From contig NZ_JAHCST010000075.1 in NCBI RefSeq assembly GCF_018476525.1, forward strand, positions 1 through 43,670: a stretch of DNA of 43,670 nucleotides. Direction: 5' to 3'. The stretch is from Acrocarpospora catenulata (GTDB lineage: Bacteria; Actinomycetota; Actinomycetes; Streptosporangiales; Streptosporangiaceae). Positions 1 to 8,100 of this stretch are shown here, one piece after another (position 1 is the stretch's first letter; every line of letters starts with the position of its first letter). A program made the position numbers and the translations under genes. Below the pieces are notes generated by a model. That model did not search any database. It was not told where the DNA came from and was given only the letters and a program-made list of their open reading frames with translations.

Positions 1-6
1 CGGGGG

Positions 7-100
7 GGCTTGGCCGCCGGGGAGCCTGTGTCTTCCCTCCTCCGCTCTGGTCGCTGCGCTCCCGCCGCTCCGTCAGTCCAGACACAGGCGCGGCCAAGCC
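7..100. repeat. Long interrupted inverted repeat at the left edge
   Basis: Bases 7-17 (GGCTTGGCCGC) are exactly complementary to 90-100, and 24-33 (GCCTGTGTCT) to 80-89. Together they give a 21-bp stem with a 6-base bulge on one side only and a large loop. It could be the terminator of a gene to the left or a regulatory structure for the enediyne operon. The same 11-base core recurs in a hairpin at 15625-15635. The function is inferred only from the structure. Confidence 0.55.
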
Positions 101-129
101 GACATCGGCGGAAGCAGAATCGGATCTCA

Positions 130-223
130 CAGCACATCTGGAGACATCCAGCGCACATTTGGAGAAGCGCGGTTACCGGGTCGCTGTGCATCGTGTGAGT
201 AACCGTATGAATGGATGAGGAGG
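130..223 (+). promoter_or_regulatory. Leader of the enediyne core operon with direct and inverted repeats
   Basis: Two near-identical 12-base direct repeats, CACATCTGGAGA (133-144) and CACATTTGGAGA (154-165), are 21 bases apart start to start, about two helical turns. They are followed by a 7-bp inverted repeat, CGGTTAC (170-176) with GTAACCG (199-205). A strong ribosome binding site GAGGAGG (217-223) sits four bases before the ATG at 228. The layout fits an activator-controlled promoter. No clear -35/-10 pair was identified. Confidence 0.45.
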
Positions 224-227
224 CCCC

Positions 228-1214
228 ATGCCGACCACGATCGGCTCCTTGCGCAGGCTCCTGCTGACGCCCTCGTTACGGGAGGTGACCTTCGCCGCCC
301 GTGGCTTCCCGTCGGCGCCGCCGGAGGCCGTACAGCGGCTGGAGGCCATTCCGCAGGCGGTGATCTGCGGGTTCGAGTGGGGGATCGACGCGCGGGACCA
401 GTGGGAGCTGGAACGCCGCCTGGACCTGGTGGAGCCCGAGCAGCGCGGCTTCGCCTACGAGGGGGCCACCATGGCGCTGACCGTGGTGGACGCCATGGGC
501 GGCGGGCGCGGCAAGCGGACCAGGGAACTGCTGCTCGGCCCCGGGCACCCGCACATCTTCCTCACCTACATCGGCATCGGCTTCGCCATGGCCAGGCTGC
601 CCCGGCCGCTCTGGAAGAAGGTCGTGCCCGACCTCACCGGCTCGCCGTACTACCCGGCGATGACCTGGCTGGCCGTGGACGGGTACGGCTTCGACCGCGC
701 CTACTTCGAGACCCGCAAGTGGGTGGACGAGCAGCGGGTGCCCGCGTCCTACCCGTGGGACGGCCACCCTGACTACTTCCCGCACGCCATCGACCAGGGC
801 ATCGGCCGGGCGCTCTGGTTCATCCACGGCGCCCAGGTCCAGGGCGTGGCGAGCGCGGTGGCCAGGTTCGCCGCGGGCCGCCACGCCGACCTGTGGAGCG
901 GCGTCGGCCTGGCGGCCACCTTCGCCGGCGGCTGCGACGCCGCCGGGCTGGCCACGCTCCGCCGCGAGGCGGGGGAGCACTGGGCGCAGCTGGCCCAGGG
1001 CGCGGTCTTCGCCGCCAAGGCCCGCGACTACGCCGGGCACGTGCCGGAGCACAGCGCCGAGGCGGTCACCGTCCTGGCCGGGCTGCCGGTCGCCGCCGCC
1101 GCGGCACTGGCCGACGATTCCGCCGCCGACCCCGCCGCCAAAAGCGCCGTGCCCGCTTACGAGTTGTGGCGGGAAAACGTCCGGACCCGGCTGAATTCGC
1201 TGAAATTGGCGTGA
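228..1214 (+). CDS. unbL: UnbL-family enediyne protein (DUF1702), copy 1
   Basis: A 328-residue protein of the DUF1702/UnbL family, one of the families always found beside enediyne polyketide synthases and thought to act after the synthase in forming the enediyne core; its exact reaction is not known to me. Family blocks are visible: RGFAYEGATMAL near residue 74, YIGIGFAMARLPRPLW near 110 and AIDQGIGRALWF near 187. The length is normal for the family. The start is fixed by GAGGAGG four bases upstream. It is the first gene of an eight-gene plus-strand run, 47 bases before a second copy of the same family. No signal peptide or membrane segment is seen, so it is probably cytoplasmic. Family assignment is firm; its role is inferred from context. 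Confidence 0.9.
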   Translation: MPTTIGSLRRLLLTPSLREVTFAARGFPSAPPEAVQRLEAIPQAVICGFEWGIDARDQWELERRLDLVEPEQRGFAYEGATMALTVVDAMGGGRGKRTRELLLGPGHPHIFLTYIGIGFAMARLPRPLWKKVVPDLTGSPYYPAMTWLAVDGYGFDRAYFETRKWVDEQRVPASYPWDGHPDYFPHAIDQGIGRALWFIHGAQVQGVASAVARFAAGRHADLWSGVGLAATFAGGCDAAGLATLRREAGEHWAQLAQGAVFAAKARDYAGHVPEHSAEAVTVLAGLPVAAAAALADDSAADPAAKSAVPAYELWRENVRTRLNSLKLA

Positions 1215-1261
1215 GCACGATCGGAGTAGACGTGCCAGCAGAATAGCCGGATATTTGTTAT

Positions 1262-2233
1262 GTGGCTAATATGTTGCGCGCGTTACGGCGCCGAATTATT
1301 ACTCCGGACACGTCCAACACCAGGCTGGACGTAAGGGGATTCCACGAAAAGAGCCCGGCCGCGAAAGAATTGCTGGAATCGGTTGGGCGCAACTTCCTCA
1401 CCGGATTCGGGTACGCCGCGGAGGCGCGCACCCCGGCGGACGCGGAAGAAAAACTGGAAGAAATTCCGTTCCGCTTCCGCGGATTCGCGTACGAGGGTGC
1501 GGCGATGGCGTTCACCATCCTCGACACGATCCCCATCGGCGGCCGGAAACGCCTTTCCGGTTTTCTCGCCGGGCGCGGCGCGGCGCACGTCTACATGGTG
1601 TACGTGGGAATCGGCTGGGCGATGGCCCGGCTGCCCCGCATGCTCTGGCGGCGCGTCGAGGCCCCCGACCCGCTGCTGAAATGGCTGGCCCTGGACGGCT
1701 ACGGCTTCCACCAGGCGTACTTCAAAACCGCCACGTACGTGCACGGCCAGTTCCAGGAACCCGCCTTCCCCTGGCCGTACGGCGAGGCCCCCGCCTACCG
1801 GAACCGGGCCATCGACCAGGGCGTCGGCCGGGCCATGTGGTTCGTGGCGGGCACCGACCCGGTCCGGGTGGCCGACATGATCGACAAGTTCCCCGAGCAC
1901 CGCCGCGCCGACCTGTACGCCGGGACCGGCCTGGCCGCCACCTACGCGGGCGGCGCCGACGAGAACGAGCTGAAAACCCTGTGGGACCGGGCCGGGAAGT
2001 ACCGGCCGCAACTCGCCCAGGGCAGCGCCTTCGCCGCGACCGCCCGCATCACCGCCGGCCTGCTCGGACCGCACACCGAGCAGGCCGTCCGTCTCTTCTG
2101 CGGGACCACCCCGGAGAAGGCATCCCTGATCTGCGCCGAAGCCCTGCCCGACGGGCCCAGGGGCGAGCTGCCCGCCTACGAGGTGTGGCGGCAGCGGATC
2201 GCCGACGAATTCGTATCCCTTGGGAGGTGTTAG
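1262..2233 (+). CDS. unbL: UnbL-family enediyne protein (DUF1702), copy 2
   Basis: A 323-residue paralogue of the preceding gene, sharing RGFAYEGAAMAF, YVGIGWAMARLPRMLW, AIDQGVGRAMWF and a TYAGGAD block in the same order. In nine-membered enediyne clusters adjacent E2/E3-type proteins belong to such families, so the pair may match E2 and E3 (inference from memory). The start is uncertain: GTG at 1262 and ATG at 1271 are in frame and neither has a strong ribosome binding site. The first part of the gene (about 1262-1500) uses more A/T-ending codons than its neighbours. It ends three bases before the GTG of unbV, so the two are probably translationally coupled. Confidence 0.88.
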   Translation: MANMLRALRRRIITPDTSNTRLDVRGFHEKSPAAKELLESVGRNFLTGFGYAAEARTPADAEEKLEEIPFRFRGFAYEGAAMAFTILDTIPIGGRKRLSGFLAGRGAAHVYMVYVGIGWAMARLPRMLWRRVEAPDPLLKWLALDGYGFHQAYFKTATYVHGQFQEPAFPWPYGEAPAYRNRAIDQGVGRAMWFVAGTDPVRVADMIDKFPEHRRADLYAGTGLAATYAGGADENELKTLWDRAGKYRPQLAQGSAFAATARITAGLLGPHTEQAVRLFCGTTPEKASLICAEALPDGPRGELPAYEVWRQRIADEFVSLGRC

Positions 2234-2236
2234 TCA

Positions 2237-4180
2237 GTGGCTCGAACCGCAGGCTTCGTCCGCAGACAACTGCCGGGCATCCTGGCCCTGGCCGTGCTGA
2301 TCGTGGCGTACGTCCTGGTCAAGCTGCCCACGGCGTCCGCCACCGAGCGCACGGCCATCGCGAGCTCCTACAGCTTCAAGCCGATGAACATCGCCTTGCC
2401 GGGCGGCTTCAAGCAGCAGACGATCCGCCGCGTGAACCAGGACTACAAGCACATCGACGCGTGGATCTCCTCGGTCGGCGCGGGCATCTCCATGAACGAC
2501 CTGGACGGCGACGGCCTGGCCAACGACCTGTGCGTCACCGACCCCCGCATCGACCAGGTGGTGATCACCCCCACGCCGGGCGCGCGCTCCGACCGGTACA
2601 AGCCGTTCGCGCTGGTGCCCACCGGGCTGCCGATGAACGACGTGATGGCCCCGATGGGCTGCGTGCCCGCCGACCTCAACGAGGACGGCCGGATGGACCT
2701 GGTGGTCTACCTGTGGGGGCGCACGCCGATCATCTATCTGGCCAAGGCGGACGCCACGGGGCTGAGCGCCGACGCGTACAAGGCCATCGAGGCGGTGCCG
2801 CCGCGCAGCGCCACCCCTGGCTACACCGGCCCGCAGTGGAACACCAACGCCGTGGTCGTCGACGACTTCGACGGCGACGGCCACGCCGACGTCTACGTGG
2901 GCAACTACTTCCCGCACGGCCCGGTCCTGGACGACAAGGTCAGCGGCGGCGTGGCCATGAACCACTCGATGTCGCACGGTCTCAACGGCGGCGAGGACTA
3001 CTTCCTGCGCTGGACCGGCGCCGGGTCCGACTCCGTCACCTTCCAGCTGGTCGACAACGCCCTGCCGCGCAACGCCTCCAAGGGCTGGGTGCTGGCCGCG
3101 GCCGCCGTCGACGTGGACGGCGACATGCTGCCCGAGATGTACCTCGGCCACGACTTCGGCCCCGACCGGATGCTGCACAACGCCTCCACCCCCGGCAACA
3201 TCAAGTTCACCGTCACCGAGGGTTCCAGGACCCCGCTCATCCCCAAGTCGAAGGTGGTCGGCCTTGACTCCTTCAAGGGCATGGGCGTCGACTTCGGCGA
3301 CCTCAACGGCGACGGCCTGTACGACATGTTCGTCAGCAACATCACCACCACCTTCGGCATCCAGGAGAGCAACTTCGCGTTCATGAGCACCGCGAAGGAC
3401 AAGAGCCAGATCCGGGCCGACATGACCTCGGGGCAGGCGCCCTGGGAGGACCTGAGTGCCCCGCTCGGTCTGGCCTGGTCCGGCTGGGGCTGGGACCTGA
3501 AGATCGCCGACTTCAACAACAGCGGCACCCCGGCCATCGCGCAGAGCACCGGCTTCGTCAAGGGCGAGGTCAACCGCTGGCCGCTGCTGCAGGAGCTGGC
3601 CACCGCCAACGACCAGGTGCTCCAGTACCCGGCGTGGTGGCCGAACGTGCGGGCGGGCGACGACGTCGCCGGCAGCCAGACCCTCATGTTCTATGCCAAG
3701 GGCCCCGACGGCCAGTGGAGCAACGTGGCCGGTGAGCTGGGCATGTCCATCCCGGTGCCCACCCGCGGCATCGCCACCGGCGACGCGGACGGCGACGGCC
3801 GGCTCGACATGGCCATCGCCCGGCAGTGGGACGAGCCGGTCTTCTACCAGAACGTCAGCCCGAGCAAGGGCGCCTTCCTGGGGCTGCGGCTCACCCACGA
3901 GTCGACCGGGGACGTCGTGCCCGGTTCGCCGGCGGTGGGCACCCAGGTGACGCTGACCATGCCGGACGGCAGCAAGCAGATCGGCAGGGTGGACGGCGGC
4001 AGCGGCCACTCGGGCAAGCGCAGCAGCGAGGTGCACTTCGGCCTCGGCGACAAGGTGACCGGGCCGGTCCAGGTGAACCTGTGCTGGCGGGACCGCACCG
4101 GTCAGATCCGTGAACAGAACCTTCAGCTGACCCCCGGCTGGCACAACATCCAGCTGGGTGCTCAGGCGACGGAGAGGTGA
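2237..4180 (+). CDS. unbV: UnbV: exported or membrane-anchored enediyne protein with FG-GAP/ASPIC repeats
   Basis: A 647-residue protein of the UnbV family, part of the universal enediyne cassette. A single hydrophobic N-terminal segment (about residues 13-32, GILALAVLIVAYVLV) should export or anchor it. Calcium-binding-like FG-GAP/VCBS loops follow: DLDGDGLAND (about residue 88), DLNEDGRMDL (147), DFDGDGHADV (211), DVDGDMLPEM (292), DLNGDGLYDM (355) and DADGDGRLDM (515). The C-terminal 75 residues match the UnbV_ASPIC domain (GSPAVGTQVTLTMPDGSKQ). These repeats suggest a beta-propeller outside the membrane. The start GTG lies seven bases after GGGAGGTG (2222-2229). Its biochemical role in enediyne assembly is not established to my knowledge. 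Confidence 0.93.
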   Translation: MARTAGFVRRQLPGILALAVLIVAYVLVKLPTASATERTAIASSYSFKPMNIALPGGFKQQTIRRVNQDYKHIDAWISSVGAGISMNDLDGDGLANDLCVTDPRIDQVVITPTPGARSDRYKPFALVPTGLPMNDVMAPMGCVPADLNEDGRMDLVVYLWGRTPIIYLAKADATGLSADAYKAIEAVPPRSATPGYTGPQWNTNAVVVDDFDGDGHADVYVGNYFPHGPVLDDKVSGGVAMNHSMSHGLNGGEDYFLRWTGAGSDSVTFQLVDNALPRNASKGWVLAAAAVDVDGDMLPEMYLGHDFGPDRMLHNASTPGNIKFTVTEGSRTPLIPKSKVVGLDSFKGMGVDFGDLNGDGLYDMFVSNITTTFGIQESNFAFMSTAKDKSQIRADMTSGQAPWEDLSAPLGLAWSGWGWDLKIADFNNSGTPAIAQSTGFVKGEVNRWPLLQELATANDQVLQYPAWWPNVRAGDDVAGSQTLMFYAKGPDGQWSNVAGELGMSIPVPTRGIATGDADGDGRLDMAIARQWDEPVFYQNVSPSKGAFLGLRLTHESTGDVVPGSPAVGTQVTLTMPDGSKQIGRVDGGSGHSGKRSSEVHFGLGDKVTGPVQVNLCWRDRTGQIREQNLQLTPGWHNIQLGAQATER

Positions 4181-4185
4181 CACCC

Positions 4186-5196
4186 ATGGCATCGGACACC
4201 ATCGCGGCACAGAACGGGTCGCCCAACGGGGCCCATCCGCCCGCCGAGCCACCGCGGCACGACGTCAAGGTGATCACGGCCCTGCGCCGGTTCGCCATGT
4301 CCATCACGATCTTCAACATCCTCGGCTACACCTGGCTCGGCTTCGAGCAGCCGTACCTGTGGCCGTTCATCGCGCTGGCCACCGGCTACACGACGGAGAT
4401 CGTGCTTGAGGTCATCGGCGCCCGGGCGGAGCAGCGGACGGTGCGGTTCCGTGGCAACGGGTTCAAGGGCCTGATGGAGTTCCTGTTCCCGGCGCACATC
4501 ACCAGCCTGGCCATGAACATGCTGATCTACGTCAACGACCGCGTCTGGGTGATGATCTTCGGCGTGATGGTCGCGGTCGGGGCCAAGTGGATCCTCCGGG
4601 CGCCGGTGCGCGGGCGGCTGCGCCACTTCATGAACCCGTCCAACTTCGGCATCACGATGATCCTGCTGTTGTTCCCGTGGGCCAGCATCGCGCCGCCGTA
4701 CCACTTCACCGAGCACATCGACGGGCCGCTGGACTGGCTGCTCCCGCTGGGCATCATCATGGCCGGCACCATGATCAACGCCAAGCTGACCGGGCGGATG
4801 TACCTGATCATGGCCTGGGTCGGCGGCTTCTTCCTGCAGTCCATAGTCCGCGGCGTGATCCTCGACACCAACATCCTCGGCGGCTGGTCGACCATGACCG
4901 GCGTGGCGTTCGTGCTCTTCACCAACTACATGATCACCGACCCGGGCACCAGCCCCTCCAAGCCGGCCGCCCAGGTGGCCTTCGGCGGCGGCGTGGCGCT
5001 CACCTACGGCGTGCTCACCGGCATGAGCATCCCGTACGGGATCTTCTTCGCCACCGCCATCGTCTGCCTGGTCCGGGGCTGCTTCCACTGGTCCCTGCAC
5101 TTCATCGAGCGGAACAAGGCCGTGCAGGAGAAGGCCGCGCTGGAAGCGGCCAAGGCCGCCCTGGCGCAGCCCGGCAAGGAGGTCGCGCCCGTATGA
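4186..5196 (+). CDS. unbU: UnbU: polytopic membrane protein of the enediyne cassette
   Basis: A 336-residue membrane protein of the UnbU family (RnfD/NqrB-like in fold), invariably placed just before the enediyne synthase. A hydrophilic head of about 35 residues is followed by some eight hydrophobic segments, for example near residues 42-75, 100-130, 155-185 and 235-290, and a charged tail rich in Ala, Lys and Glu. The ATG at 4186 is preferred because GGAGAGG (4171-4177) is eight bases upstream; a GTG at 4177 overlapping the unbV stop is the alternative. It overlaps pksE by ATGA. Whether it moves electrons, ions or an intermediate is unknown. Confidence 0.92.
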   Translation: MASDTIAAQNGSPNGAHPPAEPPRHDVKVITALRRFAMSITIFNILGYTWLGFEQPYLWPFIALATGYTTEIVLEVIGARAEQRTVRFRGNGFKGLMEFLFPAHITSLAMNMLIYVNDRVWVMIFGVMVAVGAKWILRAPVRGRLRHFMNPSNFGITMILLLFPWASIAPPYHFTEHIDGPLDWLLPLGIIMAGTMINAKLTGRMYLIMAWVGGFFLQSIVRGVILDTNILGGWSTMTGVAFVLFTNYMITDPGTSPSKPAAQVAFGGGVALTYGVLTGMSIPYGIFFATAIVCLVRGCFHWSLHFIERNKAVQEKAALEAAKAALAQPGKEVAPV

Positions 5197-8100
5197 GCAG
5201 GATCGCCATCGTCGGGATGGCCTGCCGTTACCCGGACGCGGCCTCCCCTCGCGAGCTGTGGGAGAACGTCCTCGCCGGGCGCCGGGCCTTCCGGCGGCTG
5301 CCCGACCAGCGCATGCGGCAGGCCGACTACTGGGACGCCGACCCGGCCGCCCCGGACCGGTTCTACTCCCGCAACGCTGCGGTCATCGAGGGGTACGAGT
5401 TCGACCGGGTGGCGTACAAGATCGCGGGCAGCACCTACCGGTCCACCGACCTGACCCACTGGCTGGCCCTCGACACCGCCGCCAGGGCGCTCGCCGACGC
5501 GGGGTTCCCCGGCGCCGAGGGCCTGCCCAGGGAGCGCACCGGCGTCATCGTCGGCAACACGCTGACCGGGGAGTTCTCCCGGGCCAACGTGCTCAGGCTG
5601 CGCTGGCCGTACGTGCGGCGCACCGCCGCGGCCACGCTCAAGGAGCACGGCTGGGACGACGAGCGGGTGGCCGCCTTCCTGCGCGACTTCGAAGGCGTCT
5701 ACAAGGCGCCGTTCCCGCCCATCGACGAGGACAGCCTGGCAGGCGGACTGGCCAACACCATCGCCGGGCGGATCTGCAACCATTTCGACCTCAAGGGCGG
5801 CGGCTACACCGTGGACGGCGCCTGCTCCTCCTCGCTGCTGTCGGTGGCGACCGCCTGCCGGGCGCTCGCCGAGGGCGAGCTGGACGTGGCCGTGGCCGGT
5901 GGCGTGGACCTGTCCATCGACCCGTTCGAGGTGATCGGCTTCGCCAAGACCGGCGCCCTGGCCAAGGGTGAGATGCGCCTGTACGACAAGGGCTCCAACG
6001 GGTTCTGGCCCGGCGAGGGCTGCGGCATCGTGGTGCTGATGCGGGCCGAGGAGGCCGAGCGCGCCGGGCGGCGCAGCTACGCCACCATCGCCGGGTGGGG
6101 CATCTCCTCCGACGGCAAGGGCGGCATCACCCGGCCCGAGGTGGCCGGATACCAGCTGGCGCTGCGCCGCGCGTACGAGAAGGCCGGGTTCGGCATCGAC
6201 ACCGTGCCGATGTTCGAGGGCCACGGCACCGGCACCCAGGTGGGCGACAAGACCGAGCTCACCGCGCTCTCGCTGGCCCGCCGCACGGCCGACCCGGCCG
6301 CGCCCCCCGCCGCGATCAGCTCCATCAAGGGCATGATCGGCCACACCAAGGGCGCGGCCGGGGTGGCCGGGCTGATCAAGGCGGCGCTGGCCGTGCACCA
6401 CCAGGTGCTGCCGCCCACCACCGGCTGCGTCGACCCGCACCCCGTGCTGGACGAGGAACCCGCCGCGCTGCGGGTGCTCCGCAAGGCCGAGGCCTGGCCG
6501 GCCAAGGCCGAGGTGCGGGCCGGGGTGACCGCGATGGGCTTCGGCGGCATCAACACCCACCTGGTGCTGGAGCGGTCGGGGCCGCGCCGGCGGGTGCCGC
6601 TGGACCCGCGCACCAGGGCGCTGGCCGCCTCGGTGCAGGACGCCGAGGTGCTGCTGGTGGACGGCGGTTCCCCCGCCGAACTGCGGGAACGGCTGGCGGG
6701 GCTGGTGGACTTCGTGCCCGCGCTGTCCTACGCGCAGCTGGGCGACCTGGCGGCCACCCTCCAGCGGGACCTGCGCGACCTGCCGTACCGGGCGGCCGCC
6801 GTGGTCACCTCGCCGGAGGACGCCGAGGCCCGGCTGCGCCGCATCCTGGAGGCCCTGGACGCGGGGGAGACCTCCCTGTTCGCCCCCGACGGCCGGGGTT
6901 TCCTCGGCCACGTCACCGCGACCGGCCGGGTGGGCTACCTGTTCCCCGGCCAGGGCTCAGGCCGCGGCCTGTCCGGCGGCGCGCTCCGCCGCCGCTTCGC
7001 CGAGGTCGAGGAGGTGTACGCCAAGGCGGCGCTGCCCACCGGCGGCGACGTGGTGGCCACCGCCGTCGCCCAGCCGCGCATCGTCAGCGGCTCGATGGCC
7101 GGGCTGCGCGCGCTGGAGAGCCTCGGCGTGGAGGCCACCGTGGCGGTCGGCCACAGCCTCGGCGAGATCTCCGCCCTGCACTGGGCGGGCGCCATCGACG
7201 AGCAGACGCTGCTGGAAGTGGCCGCCACCCGCGGCCAGACCATGACCGAGCACAGCTCCTCCGGCACCATGGCCGGGATCGCCGCCGGCCCGGACACCGT
7301 GCTCGGCCTGATCGGCCAGGAGCCCGTGGTCGTCGCCGGATACAACGGCCCCGAGCAGACCGTGATCGCCGGCACCGCCGAGGCGGTCGAGGCGGTCGGC
7401 CGGCGGGCCGCCGCGGCCGGGGTCAACTGGACCCCGCTGCGGGTCTCGCACGCCTTCCACTCCCCGCTGGTCGCCCCGGCCGCCGCCGCGTTCGCGGCCA
7501 AGCTGGACCGGGACAGGTTCGGCGAGATCGGCAACCTGATCATCTCCACGGTGACCGGGGACGCGCTGGCCCCCAACACCGACATCCCCGCCCTGCTCCG
7601 GCTCCAGATCACCGAACCGGTGCAGTTCGCCCAGGCGGTGGAGCTGGCGGCCAAGGACATCGACCTGTTCATCGAGGTCGGTCCCGGCCGGGTGCTGGGC
7701 GCGCTGGCCACCGCCGTGACCGGGGTGCCCGCCGTGTCCATGGACACCGACGACGAGTCGCTGGCCGGGCTGCTCCGGGTGGTGGCCGCCGCGTACGTGA
7801 CCGGGGTGCCGATAGCCCCCGAGGCCCTCTTCCACGGGCGGCTGGCCCGGCCGCTGGAGGTCGGCCAGGAGCTGGCGTTCTTCACCAGCCCGTGCGAGCA
7901 GGTGCCGGAGGTGGAGATCGCCGCACTCGCACCGGTGATCTCCGCTCCCGCGACCGAATCGGTGGCCGCCGCGGCAGGAGAGTCCGTCCTGGACCTGCTC
8001 CGGCGGCTGGCCGCCGAGCGGGCCGAGCTGCCGGTCGACATGGTCGCCGGGGGCAGCCACCTCCTCGACGACCTGCACCTGAGCTCGATCACGGTCGGCC

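Noticed and set aside
10-198. Short plus-strand open frame at the window edge
   Set aside because: Lies across a strong inverted repeat and the promoter repeats, has no family resemblance and no ribosome binding site.
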